Source: Heliobacterium chlorum (GTDB lineage Bacteria > Bacillota > Desulfitobacteriia > Heliobacteriales > Heliobacteriaceae). From it: a stretch of 64,000 bases of DNA. The position numbers and the translations under genes are program-made. The stretch lies in contig NZ_JACVHF010000006.1 of NCBI RefSeq assembly GCF_014502795.1, positions 1 to 64,000 of the forward strand, in the 5' to 3' direction. Each line of letters starts with the position of its first letter. Within the stretch, counting starts at the first letter, position 1. This document shows, in pieces, positions 54,536 through 63,109 of the stretch. The notes under the pieces are model-generated. The model was given only the letters and a program-made list of their open reading frames with translations, did not search any database and was not told the DNA's origin.

Positions 54536-55204
54536 TCACATTTTTACGAGACGATGTTTGATCGCATACAAAGCCGCCTGTGTCCGGTCTTTGACCTGCA
54601 ATTTCCGAAATATATTGGTGATATGGTTTTTCACCGTTTTTTCGCTGATAAAGAGGGTCTTGGCGATCAGGGCATTGGTCGTACCCTGAGCAATCAGTTT
54701 GAGCACATCTAGTTCCCGTTCCGTTAGTTCATCGGCAGGATGAAAGGACGCTTCGCCTTCATCGCCTTTTTGACCTCGGGCACGTTGAATCGCTTTGCTC
54801 ACCACGGAGGGGTTCAGCACCGACTCACCTCGGGCCACACAGAGGATGGCGCTATAGAGCGTATCGGGGCTGACATCCTTCAACAGATACCCGTCGACAC
54901 CCGCCTCGATCAGTTCAAGAATATGTTCTTCTTCCTCATGAGCCGTCAAAATGATGATCCCCGTTTCCGGGAGCTCGCGCTTCAGCACCCGAGTCGCTTC
55001 CACGCCATTTACACCAGGCATGTGAATATCCATCAGGATGACGTCTGGGTTTAACTTCCGGGCTAAATTGATAGCGCCTTGCCCGTCGCCAACCTCGTCG
55101 AGAACACGAAACTGTGGATCCAACTCTAGTATCTTACGCAGCCCTCGACGGAGCAACGTATGATCGTCAGCAAGCAGAATTCGGATGGGTTCCATGATGG
55201 TCAC
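54536..55204 (-). CDS. degU: Response regulator DegU
   Basis: 222 aa NarL/FixJ type. Receiver domain with acidic pair DD (13-14), phospho-acceptor Asp59 in VILMDIHMPG, and K near 108 (LLKDVSP). LuxR-type helix-turn-helix from about 155 (LTERELDVLKLIAQGTTNALIAKTLFISEKTVKNHITNIFRKL). DegU controls exoenzymes, biofilm, motility and competence in B. subtilis. ATG 55204 overlaps the degS stop by four bases. Confidence 0.94.
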   Translation of the reverse strand: MTIMEPIRILLADDHTLLRRGLRKILELDPQFRVLDEVGDGQGAINLARKLNPDVILMDIHMPGVNGVEATRVLKRELPETGIIILTAHEEEEHILELIEAGVDGYLLKDVSPDTLYSAILCVARGESVLNPSVVSKAIQRARGQKGDEGEASFHPADELTERELDVLKLIAQGTTNALIAKTLFISEKTVKNHITNIFRKLQVKDRTQAALYAIKHRLVKM

Positions 55205-56349
55205 TCCCTGTCGTTTCCGCCTTGAATCGGAATGCGGATCAATACCTGCGTACCTCGGCCCTTTTGACTGCGGATCTCCACGATACCCTCCAGCAGTTCC
55301 CCCCGCTCCTTCATCCCTACCAGGCCATAGTGCTCGCCTGAATAAGCCATCATCGCCTCGGGATCGAAACCAATTCCGTCATCCCTGACAATCACCGTGA
55401 CCGCTTCCGGAGCCATCTCAAAATAAAACTGGAGCTTTTTAGCTTGGGCGTGCTTACGTACGTTGCTCAGCACTTCCTGGACCATCCGGAAAATGGCCAC
55501 CTCATAAGGCCGATCGAGCCGTCGGGCTTTGCCGAGAAAACGGCATTCCAACTGCAATCCTGTTCGCTCAGCAAAGTCGGTCACATAGCGCTTGAAGGCA
55601 GGTTCTAACCCTTGAGCATCAAGGGCCGTCGGGCGCAGATCATAAATAATCTTGCGGACGTCTTTCAATGTGGCGCGAACAGCCACTTTCAACTCTTGCA
55701 ATTCCCGGCGCACCGCCTCGGGATCGGCGGCGAGGAGCCGCTCACAAAGCTCTGCCTGTTGAACGAGACTGCTCATCATCTGGGCTGGACCATCGTGAAT
55801 TTCCCGGGCTACGCGCAGTCGTTCCTGATCCTGGGCCAAAATAATACGCAGAGCCGCCTGCTGGCGAAGCTGGGCCTCTTCCATCTTCATCGATAGGTCT
55901 TTTAAGTTGCCGCCGATAAAATCCAGAACGACGCCCACTTGGTTCATGAGCTGTTCTGCTCGTTCCACCATCCCCTGCAGATGGCGCAAGCGGCGCTCCA
56001 ATTCATCCCGTTTCAAACGCAGTTGGTTTTCCCGCTCTCGCAAGACAGCCAGATTCACTTGAATATCTCGAGCCTGTTCATAGGCTGTGCGGATATCCTC
56101 TTCGGAAAAGCGCTCCAGGCCTCGGCTCACTTCCATCAGCCGAATACGGGCCTGCCGCTCTTTGAGCGTCAACGTATCTACTTGATCGATAATTTTTTGT
56201 GTCGATTCACGAATCTCTTGAAGATCTTTCTGTACCCGCGCACATTCTGTCCGGGCGTCTTCGGCAATAGTAAAAATTTGCTCCTTTGCATTTTCGATCG
56301 CATCGATCGTTTGTCGAACAACTTTATCTAACGCCCCGGCTTCGAGCAC
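55201..56349 (-). CDS. degS: Sensor histidine kinase DegS
   Basis: About 382 aa, cytoplasmic. N-terminal coiled-coil sensor region (about 15-165, DegS type) then the HisKA_3 box REIHDGPAQ with the phospho-accepting histidine near 184, and an HATPase domain ending GLVGMKERGELLEG...GRGTQVLIRIP. GTG 56349 has GGGGAG eight bases upstream; the frame is open to 56373. Partner of degU. Confidence 0.93.
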   Translation of the reverse strand: MLEAGALDKVVRQTIDAIENAKEQIFTIAEDARTECARVQKDLQEIRESTQKIIDQVDTLTLKERQARIRLMEVSRGLERFSEEDIRTAYEQARDIQVNLAVLRERENQLRLKRDELERRLRHLQGMVERAEQLMNQVGVVLDFIGGNLKDLSMKMEEAQLRQQAALRIILAQDQERLRVAREIHDGPAQMMSSLVQQAELCERLLAADPEAVRRELQELKVAVRATLKDVRKIIYDLRPTALDAQGLEPAFKRYVTDFAERTGLQLECRFLGKARRLDRPYEVAIFRMVQEVLSNVRKHAQAKKLQFYFEMAPEAVTVIVRDDGIGFDPEAMMAYSGEHYGLVGMKERGELLEGIVEIRSQKGRGTQVLIRIPIQGGNDRE

Positions 56350-56817
56350 GCCTTCCACTCCCCATCCATCCACCTGATTTTCTCTTTATCTCAATACTTG
56401 TACATTTGGCATGTATACAGCGTTTTACCGAATTGGACCTGCCTTACGTAAAGAAAACCGTCCAATCCAGCCATAGATGTTGCATCATTCATTTTGTGTC
56501 ACCGGATGGGATTTGCGTTTTCAAACTGAGTATTTAGCTCTGTTACGCTAAAAAATAAGACTCAACTTGATCTCTTCGACAGTTTCTCTATTTTCTCCTG
56601 CTGATTTTTTTGCTGTCCTTGTCCTCGCCGTAACATAAAAAAGCACCGACGAAATCGTCGATACTCTTGAAATACAAAACATACCCGCCTAATCATTCGG
56701 GTCTGTTCTTTTTACTTTTTCGGAAATCATCTTTCCATAAACCTCTTGTTTATCCAGCCTGGTTCGCGATGCTCCCGCGACGCAGATCCTGTATCTGCGC
56801 TTCATGGCGGATCGTGA
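56350..56817. other. Intergenic region with degS promoter area and out-of-frame coiled-coil remnant
   Basis: Between degS and coiled-coil gene B. The part 56750-56817 still reads, in another frame, as a continuation of the coiled-coil family (RHEAQIQDLRR), see findings. Small inverted repeats at 56650-56665 (CGACG/CGTCG) and 56684-56704 (ACCCG/CGGGT) may act as weak terminators. The degS promoter should lie near 56360-56560; I could not identify it. Confidence 0.45.
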
Positions 56818-57375
56818 TCAGAGATAAGCCCTTGTTAATTCCAAAGCCTCACAATGCATATCGGCCAGACGGCTTACCGATTGGACTGTACGGGCTACAT
56901 CCCCCTCGAGTTTGTCCAAGCGCTCTATAGATGATTTTCCTTCGGCCCTGGATTCTTGGAAATTGCCTTCAATGGCTCTAACGATATGGTAGATTTCATC
57001 CTGTTGTTGTTCAAGGCCGGTAACTCTCATATCAATATTAGCAACATGTTGTTCGAGACCGGTTACTCGCTGTTCGATTCTAGTGACCTGTTTTTCAATT
57101 CCGGCCACCCGGTTCTCAATCCCGTCCACCCGTTGCTCGATTCCTGTAACCCGAGTCTCAATAGTAGTAACCCGTTCTTCAATGCCAGCAACCCGCTGTT
57201 CTATTCCGGTTACCCGTTCTTCAATACCATTTACTCGCTGCTCGATGCCAGTAACTCGATGTTCAATTTCCGTCACTCGCTGCTCAATGCTGGTGATCCG
57301 TATTTTAACTTCCCGCATGTCTGTCTTTACCAGCATGATTTCGTTTAAAATCTTCTGGAGCATTTGCTCGCTCAC
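56818..57375 (-). CDS. Heptad-repeat coiled-coil protein B, C-terminus frameshifted
   Basis: 185 aa. The head MSEQMLQKILNEIMLVKTDM matches coiled-coil protein A; then come 14 almost identical heptads of type GIEQRVT (residues about 27-125), encoded by a tandem 21-bp repeat, followed by QQQDEIYHIVRAIEGN, again as in protein A. The C-terminus differs: the frame stops at TGA 56818, but the family's conserved end continues in the +1 frame (to a stop at 56750). GTG 57375 follows GGAGGGG at six bases and is preferred over the frame start at 57474. No signal peptide. Function unknown. Confidence 0.75.
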   Translation of the reverse strand: MSEQMLQKILNEIMLVKTDMREVKIRITSIEQRVTEIEHRVTGIEQRVNGIEERVTGIEQRVAGIEERVTTIETRVTGIEQRVDGIENRVAGIEKQVTRIEQRVTGLEQHVANIDMRVTGLEQQQDEIYHIVRAIEGNFQESRAEGKSSIERLDKLEGDVARTVQSVSRLADMHCEALELTRAYL

Positions 57376-57740
57376 CGATGTCCCCTCCGTTCCGAATGGC
57401 ATTTGTTTTATCGTAACACTCTCGAAAAGCAAACGTTTGTTCTGGTCATATTGTACCCTTTGTTTGACACACAATCAAGCGAAGCCCAAAATATAATGGA
57501 AAGTTTTTACTAAAACCACAATAGTGCTTAGTTGCAATTTGCGCAAAATAGTACCGGAAAACAAAATAGCTCTAAAATAGTAAAGGCTCATGACCCGTCG
57601 GGTACAGGACAGGATAAAGAGGTTCTTTAAAAATAAAGGAGTGCGAACAGTGACGTTCAACACTCCTTTTTCACCAGATGATTTAATTTCATATTTGCTC
57701 GATTCGCTTTTCTACAGTTCCCTTTCTCCGCGGCCAATTT
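57376..57740. other. Intergenic region upstream of coiled-coil gene B
   Basis: Contains the terminator of the phosphohexomutase gene (57636-57668) and AT-rich sequence that should carry the promoter of coiled-coil gene B. A 62-codon frame on the minus strand has no ribosome site and spans the terminator. Confidence 0.4.
57634..57671. terminator. Terminator after the phosphohexomutase gene
   Basis: AAGGAGTG and CACTCCTTTTT arms around a 17-base loop; minus-strand exit TTTATTTTT. Works in both directions. Confidence 0.8.
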
Positions 57741-59207
57741 TTACAGCTTCAAGGCTTCCTTAACCTCACTCTGAATCGCCTTCAACTGCTCCTGGCTGTT
57801 GGCTTCCACATAGAGTCGGAAGAGCGGTTCCGTACCGGATGCGCGAACCAGAGCGTAGGCGCCGTCAGCTAACAGCAGCTTCACTCCGTCGATGGTCAGC
57901 CGTTTGACCACGTCCACCCCGGCGATCTTCGACGGTGAATAGGCTTGCAGAGCCGCCATAATGGCCCCTTTCTCTTCCGGCGCCGTATGCAGATCAAGTC
58001 GTTGCGAGACCAGTTGACCGTATTCCCGACTAATGTCAGCAAGCACTTCTGTCAAAGGCTTCCCAGCGGCCGCCCGGACTTCCGCCATCAGGATGCAGGC
58101 TAAGACGCCGTCTTTTTCCGGCATATGGCCTCGGACCGATAAACCGCCCGATTCTTCCCCGCCGAGCAGTGTTCCATGGTCCCGCAGGGAAAGGCCGATG
58201 TATTTAAACCCGACAGGGGTCTCTTCAACAGTGGCGCCCTGCTTGGCGGCGATACGGTCAAGCATATGCGTCGTCGCTACGGTGCGGGCGACAGGCCCCG
58301 TCAATCCCCGACGCGTCAGCAAGTGGTGGTACAGTAGCGTCAATACCTGGTTGGCATTGATAAAGGTGCCGTCAGCATCAATGACGCCAAAGCGGTCGGC
58401 ATCCCCGTCTAATGCGAGCCCGAGATGAGCGCCCGATTCGACCACTCTCGCTTTTAGCTCTTTGAGAACAGCGTCGGAAGGTTCCGGCAGACTGCCGCCA
58501 AAGAGAGCATCGCGATAGTTGTGAATCACCTGATATTCGAGGCCGCACTGTTCCAGCACTTTCTCCAGGTAGCCGATTCCGGCTCCCCACATGGGATCGA
58601 CGACAATTTTCAGTCCCGAGGCAGCTACCGTTTTCATATCCACGACCAATGCCAATTGCGCCATATAGGCATCCATGGGATCGATATCCCGGACCAACCC
58701 TTGTTTCCGGGCTTCGCCCAGTCGCAGCTTTTTCACCATCGGGGGGAAATCTGCGCGTTCCTGGTCATGGTTCCCCTCAGAGCCCTGCGTTGATGCGACG
58801 AGCTCCTTGACCCTCGATTCGATGCGATCAGTAATCTCCGGCAGGGCAGGGCCTGCATATTCGGGAATAAACTTTATCCCGTTGTATTCCGGCGGATTGT
58901 GGCTCGCCGTCAACATGATCGCCCCGGCAGCCTGGTGATGGGTGATGGCAAAAGCCGTCACCGGTGTGGGCAACGCCGCCGGCGGAATGAGCACGGGAAT
59001 CCCGTTGGCCGTCAAAACTTCGGCCGCCCGGACAGCAAACTTATCCGATAAAAAGCGCATATCATAGCCAATGACAACACCACGGCCGGCAATTCCTGCT
59101 CCCTGGACAAAATCAGCGATCGCCTGGGCCACGATCTCCACATTTCCAAAGGTAAACTCATCGGCCATGATGGCACGCCAGCCATCGGTACCGAACTTAA
59201 TCGCCAT
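57741..59207 (-). CDS. Phosphohexomutase (phosphoglucomutase/phosphomannomutase)
   Basis: 488 aa alpha-D-phosphohexomutase. Motifs in order: KFGTDGWRA at the N-terminus, the active serine in TASHNPPEYNG near 100, the metal loop DGDADRFGV near 240, GGEESGG near 330 and the phosphate-binding RASGTEPLFRLYVEA at the end. It interconverts hexose 6- and 1-phosphates and would feed nucleotide sugars for wall polymers. Whether it prefers glucose, mannose or glucosamine phosphate is unclear. Its first 11 bases overlap the AbrB-like mini-gene. Confidence 0.93.
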   Translation of the reverse strand: MAIKFGTDGWRAIMADEFTFGNVEIVAQAIADFVQGAGIAGRGVVIGYDMRFLSDKFAVRAAEVLTANGIPVLIPPAALPTPVTAFAITHHQAAGAIMLTASHNPPEYNGIKFIPEYAGPALPEITDRIESRVKELVASTQGSEGNHDQERADFPPMVKKLRLGEARKQGLVRDIDPMDAYMAQLALVVDMKTVAASGLKIVVDPMWGAGIGYLEKVLEQCGLEYQVIHNYRDALFGGSLPEPSDAVLKELKARVVESGAHLGLALDGDADRFGVIDADGTFINANQVLTLLYHHLLTRRGLTGPVARTVATTHMLDRIAAKQGATVEETPVGFKYIGLSLRDHGTLLGGEESGGLSVRGHMPEKDGVLACILMAEVRAAAGKPLTEVLADISREYGQLVSQRLDLHTAPEEKGAIMAALQAYSPSKIAGVDVVKRLTIDGVKLLLADGAYALVRASGTEPLFRLYVEANSQEQLKAIQSEVKEALKL

Positions 59208-59379
59208 TCATCGACATCCTTTCATTTGAAGAAACGCATTGCAAATGGGGGATGGGCCGGATGACCAACCGGCCTTCCGCATCTATGTTAAAACGGACTA
59301 GGCCACCTTGGGGAAAGGCTTCCCATAAACCCTGGGGAATCGACAGCTCTCCTTGTTTGGACAGGTAAGTCAACTGCAT
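59197..59379 (-). CDS. AbrB/SpoVT-like mini-protein
   Basis: 60 aa. The pattern YLSKQGELSIPQGLWEAF then FNIDAEGRLVIRPI matches the swapped-hairpin AbrB DNA-binding domain (K-G-x-hydrophobic-x-IP-x-x-hydrophobic). ATG 59379 follows GGAGGG at eight bases. It overlaps the start of the phosphohexomutase gene by 11 bases, so the two are coupled. It could regulate envelope-sugar genes or be an antitoxin-like domain without a toxin; nothing else supports a toxin pair. Confidence 0.65.
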   Translation of the reverse strand: MQLTYLSKQGELSIPQGLWEAFPQGGLVRFNIDAEGRLVIRPIPHLQCVSSNERMSMNGD

Positions 59380-59930
59380 GCCTGCGTCCCTCCGCAATCG
59401 TTTGTCAAATTACTCAGCGGCGGCGGCGAGCTGGTGACGTATTCCGCATCGGTGTCTACACATTAGTGTATATCACCCAAACCAGCGCCCTGCCTCCTGG
59501 CGAGTGTTAGCATAGCATGCCTTTTATCGGGTTGTCCTCAGAAAAGCGTCGAAGAGTCGTGCCATTCCCTCTCCTGTTTTGTCTCATTCTGTCGAGGAAA
59601 GTCCTATCTTCCGGCCAGCCGTCGCAACTCTGCCAACTGGCCGCCGGAATTTACCACCAAAACCCATTCTCCGTCAGTCTTCAACCCTGTCAATATATAG
59701 CGTTTCCTAAATGATGTTTCCAGACGTGAAGTCGATTCTCCTGCTACCTTTCACTCCCTCAAAGTGTCTCCCAAAAAAGACTTTTCCATGATCACCGGCC
59801 TAATTTCCTCATCAAGCCTTCTTCATCCACCTTAAGGGAACAAAAAAGCCGCTTCGGCAGCGGCTACGTCAAAAAAGCTATGCATGTTAAGAACCGCTAA
59901 GGTCCGTTAGGTCCCATTCCTTCTGTTCAA
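59380..59930. other. Intergenic region between epimerase and AbrB-like genes
   Basis: About 550 bases. It holds the epimerase terminator (59846-59868) and, near 59470-59520, the likely promoter area of the AbrB-like/phosphohexomutase pair (GATATACACTAATGTG), which I could not resolve into boxes. The one longer frame (59517-59714, plus) has no ribosome site. Confidence 0.4.
59846..59868 (-). terminator. Terminator after the epimerase gene
   Basis: AGCCGCT, loop GCCGA, AGCGGCT followed by TTTTTTG on the minus strand. Confidence 0.88.
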
Positions 59931-60860
59931 CTACTTGTCGTTTCTCCAGAAAGCGACGGTCTGTTCCAACCCCGCTCTGAGCTCAGTTCTGGGTACCCAG
60001 TTGAGGGCTTCATGCAACCGGCGGTTATCCAAATAGCTGTGCAAAATATCGCCGGGACGGGGTGGCAGGTAGTGAGGGTTCGGATCAGCGCCGGTGGCCT
60101 CGCAAAGGGTACGAAAGAGATCGTTTACCGTTAGCGGCCGACTGGTGCCTACGTTATAGACGCTTTCCGAAATCCGGTCGGCGTCCGCCTCAAGCACCGT
60201 AACGATCGCGTCAGCCACATCGCCTACATAGACAAAATCACGGGTCTGCTCGCCGTTCCCGAAGATCGACGGTGCTTCCCCTTTACAGAGGCGGTCGCAA
60301 AAAATAGCGACGACCCCGCCCTCACCGTTTGCGTCTTGGCGCGGACCATAGACATTGGCAAAACGCAGCGCGACGCCAGCGATTCCGAAAAGGCGGCGGT
60401 AGACTTGTAAGTAATGTTCCGGCGTATGCTTGCTGACACCGTAACAATTGGCCGGATCGAGGGGATGATCTTCATCGATGGGCAGCCGCAGGGGATCCCC
60501 GTAGACGGCTGCCGACGAAGCGACGATCATCCGGTTCACCGCACTCTCCCGGCAAGCTTCCAATAAGTTCAAGGTCCCTAGAATATTCACCTGTGCATCG
60601 CGCATGGGATCGCGGAGAGACACTTGGATATCCACTTGGGCCGCCAAATGAACGATTCCATTGGGACGTTCCTGGCGAACGACCTCACGAATCTCCGGCT
60701 GGGCCACATCCATCTGCAGAAAACGGGCCCGGGGATGAATATTTTCCGCTTTTCCCGTAGACAAATCGTCCACAATCAATACATCATCGCCCCGGTCGAT
60801 CAACCGATCGACCAGGTGGGAGCCAATAAAACCAGCCCCGCCAGTAACCAATATTTTCAA
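59931..60860 (-). CDS. NAD-dependent nucleotide-sugar epimerase (GalE-like)
   Basis: 309 aa extended short-chain dehydrogenase. NAD motif TGGAGFIGSH, catalytic YGVSK near 145, and RFANVYGPRQ. Closest in layout to UDP-glucose or UDP-GlcNAc 4-epimerases. TTG 60860 is nine bases after GGAAAGGCAG and gives the usual KILVTGG start; ATG 60881 lies before that site. Likely supplies an envelope polysaccharide with galactose-type sugars. Confidence 0.88.
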   Translation of the reverse strand: MKILVTGGAGFIGSHLVDRLIDRGDDVLIVDDLSTGKAENIHPRARFLQMDVAQPEIREVVRQERPNGIVHLAAQVDIQVSLRDPMRDAQVNILGTLNLLEACRESAVNRMIVASSAAVYGDPLRLPIDEDHPLDPANCYGVSKHTPEHYLQVYRRLFGIAGVALRFANVYGPRQDANGEGGVVAIFCDRLCKGEAPSIFGNGEQTRDFVYVGDVADAIVTVLEADADRISESVYNVGTSRPLTVNDLFRTLCEATGADPNPHYLPPRPGDILHSYLDNRRLHEALNWVPRTELRAGLEQTVAFWRNDK

Positions 60861-60928
60861 CGATGCACACTGCCTTTCCATCCGGAAAATGGTTCCCTGA
60901 TGTTTATAGCCGACTTAGGCGGCCCTAA

Positions 60929-61801
60929 CTATTTTTTCAATGTGACTAAATCCTGGCGAATAAATCCTTCTCGCCCATCAGGCAACGTAACCCGGTACCA
61001 ATTGGAACCATCCGATCCGGACTTCGTTTCCAGGATGGTCAGTAGGGTTCCATGATCTGCGATGCAGAGGACGGTGTAATCCATGCCCGGGCCGTAGCGC
61101 ACATTGGCTCCCGTCGTCGAGTTGATCGTCCCCTGCGGTTTTCCGCTGGGAACTACGGCAGAAGCATTGCCAGCCCCAGCTGCCGAACCATCGCTGCCTG
61201 CTCCAGTCGAGCCGTTTAGGCCAGGATTTCCCGTAAAACCAACGGCCCCGGAAGTTCCCCGATTTGCCGTCGCCCCAGTATCTCCTGCTGAACCCCCAAC
61301 GGGGCCATTAATCAGCACGGGCCCCGTATAGCCCCCGCCGCTGGTCGCCGTCCAAGGCGTATTTTGATAGTTCGACGGCATCGGCGGCAGCTGTACTGGG
61401 GTACCGGACTTCTCGAGCGCGTTCTGCAGCGTTTCAATCCGTTGATTTAAGGCAACAATTTGATTATGTACCTCTACGGAGTTATCGCGCAGGATTTTAT
61501 CCAAAAAACTCTTCGAGATCAAAGGATCGTCGGAACCACCCGGGGCCGCGACGGCCAACACCACTTGCCCCATGATAAAACCAGCGACGAGAAGAGCCAC
61601 GCCACCGGAAAACAAGCGGACAAAGCCTCTTCCCCGCCTCGGCGTGGCGTCAGATTCTTCTGACACTCCAAGGAGCACCTTTCGCTCCTCTGCAGTGAGG
61701 CCGGAAAAGCTGCCTGATTCGGCCTTCGATTCTACCGTCATCAATTCTTCTTTCCATTGCAAATCGGGCTGTTCGGTAGCTGGTAATCCTTTCTGTTTCA
61801 C
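60929..61801 (-). CDS. Membrane-anchored SH3 protein with collagen-like segment
   Basis: 290 aa. A cytoplasmic N-terminus (1-75), one membrane segment (VALLVAGFIMGQVVLAVAA, about 78-97), a short coiled coil (VEVHNQIVALNQRIETLQNALEK-like, from about 115), a glycine-rich stretch with at least eight G-x-y triplets (GTSGAVGFTGNPGLNGST), and a C-terminal bacterial SH3 domain (GANVRYGPGMDYTVLCIADHGTLLTIL, WYRVTLPDGREGFI). The SH3 domain should bind wall peptide outside. GTG 61801 follows AGGGGGAG. No recognised relatives beyond these parts. Confidence 0.75.
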   Translation of the reverse strand: MKQKGLPATEQPDLQWKEELMTVESKAESGSFSGLTAEERKVLLGVSEESDATPRRGRGFVRLFSGGVALLVAGFIMGQVVLAVAAPGGSDDPLISKSFLDKILRDNSVEVHNQIVALNQRIETLQNALEKSGTPVQLPPMPSNYQNTPWTATSGGGYTGPVLINGPVGGSAGDTGATANRGTSGAVGFTGNPGLNGSTGAGSDGSAAGAGNASAVVPSGKPQGTINSTTGANVRYGPGMDYTVLCIADHGTLLTILETKSGSDGSNWYRVTLPDGREGFIRQDLVTLKK

Positions 61802-61895
61802 TGGAACTCCCCCTAGGATATGTATTTCGAAAACAGGAAAAGCCACTGGCGTTTATACCAATGGCCTATATTCGCCTCCAACCCGACCCTAGATA

Positions 61896-62990
61896 CTATT
61901 CATCGTCTGCCTCTAAGCGAACACGACTCGCCGCCACTTCCGAGGCGCTCGCCGAACGCCCCAAGATGCCCAGCCGATCAGCCGTGACGATGATCAAACT
62001 CGATATCAGGATGAGAATAAAGACGCTCTGGGCGGTGGAAAGACTGGTCAACACGACCGCGGTGACCCCTAAGACGGTATTGATGCCGTAGATGATCATC
62101 ACCGTCTGGGGATGGCTAAAGCCTAAGGCCAACAACCGGTGATGCAAGTGATCCTTATCGGCCTGAAAAATAGGTTGTCCCTTCTGATACCGGCGAAATA
62201 TGGCGAACCCGGTATCGAGAATCGGAATGCCGACGATCAAAATCGGGATAAATACCGAAATAACCGTAGCCACTTTCGCTAAGCCAAGAATGGACAAGCA
62301 GGCCAAGGCAAAGCCTAAAAACATAGCCCCGGCATCACCCATAAATATGCGGGCGGGGTGAAAATTATATTTCAGAAATCCTACGGAAGAAGCTGCAAGA
62401 ATCAGTGCCAGATAAGCGACTAAAATTTGCCCTTGCGTCCAAGCGACCACAGCTAGCGTCACCGAGGCAATCGAGGCAATCCCCGCGGCAAGCCCGTCCA
62501 GACCGTCAATCAGGTTGACCGCATTGGTGACGCCAATAATCCAGATGACTGTAATGGGCGCCTTCAGCCAACCCAGGTCGACCACATCCGGTCCAAACAA
62601 AGGCCCGAAAAAGGGGTTGGTCACAAACTCGACAGACAGTCCAAAAGGTATGACCGCACTTGCCGCCAAAATCTGTCCGACCAGCTTCCACTTGGGCGAC
62701 AAATCTCGCGCATCGTCGATCACCCCGACGAGAGTAATGATGAATCCGCCAATCAACAACCCGACGATTTCCGAACGTAAAAAGTCGGAATCCTGAAAGC
62801 TCATGACGGCGATAGCGGCAGCAAAACCGCCATAGATCGCCACACCGCCCAGATAGGGCATGGGCTCCCGGTGAACCTTGCGTCCGGAGGGCATATCGAC
62901 GATGCCAAGGCGTAAGGCCAGTCGGCGGACCAGAGGGGTTAGTACGAGGGCGAATAGAAACGCAGCACAGGCTGCCAGGGCCATCGACAC
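61896..62990 (-). CDS. tagO: Undecaprenyl-phosphate N-acetylhexosamine-1-phosphate transferase (TagO/WecA)
   Basis: 364 aa polytopic enzyme of the MraY/WecA family. Conserved loops: DDARDLSP (near 85), NLIDGLDGLAAG (near 155), MGDAGAMFLGF (near 215) and the WecA/TagO-type KDHLHHRLL (near 285). It puts the first sugar phosphate on undecaprenyl phosphate for teichoic acid or capsule synthesis. GTG 62990 lies eight bases after AAGGAGG; the TTG at 63008 overlaps that site. Confidence 0.93.
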   Translation of the reverse strand: MSMALAACAAFLFALVLTPLVRRLALRLGIVDMPSGRKVHREPMPYLGGVAIYGGFAAAIAVMSFQDSDFLRSEIVGLLIGGFIITLVGVIDDARDLSPKWKLVGQILAASAVIPFGLSVEFVTNPFFGPLFGPDVVDLGWLKAPITVIWIIGVTNAVNLIDGLDGLAAGIASIASVTLAVVAWTQGQILVAYLALILAASSVGFLKYNFHPARIFMGDAGAMFLGFALACLSILGLAKVATVISVFIPILIVGIPILDTGFAIFRRYQKGQPIFQADKDHLHHRLLALGFSHPQTVMIIYGINTVLGVTAVVLTSLSTAQSVFILILISSLIIVTADRLGILGRSASASEVAASRVRLEADDE

Positions 62991-63109
62991 CCAGGTCGCC
63001 TCCTTCAAACTAAATCGACATATACAACTGTTATTTTACTCCACGTCTCAGGTGAATACAACGGGGACCTTCGTCCCGGCAGCAATGTTAACAAATGTAT
63101 TACGAAATT

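Noticed and set aside
54336-54539. 67-codon frame after degU
   Set aside because: It contains the degU terminator hairpin and lacks a ribosome site.
56998-57310. Regular 21-bp repeats as a CRISPR array or DNA satellite
   Set aside because: The unit is in frame in a coding gene and encodes perfect heptads; there are no unique spacers between repeats.
59517-59714. 65-codon plus-strand frame in a long intergenic gap
   Set aside because: No ribosome site before the ATG and the translation has no recognisable pattern.
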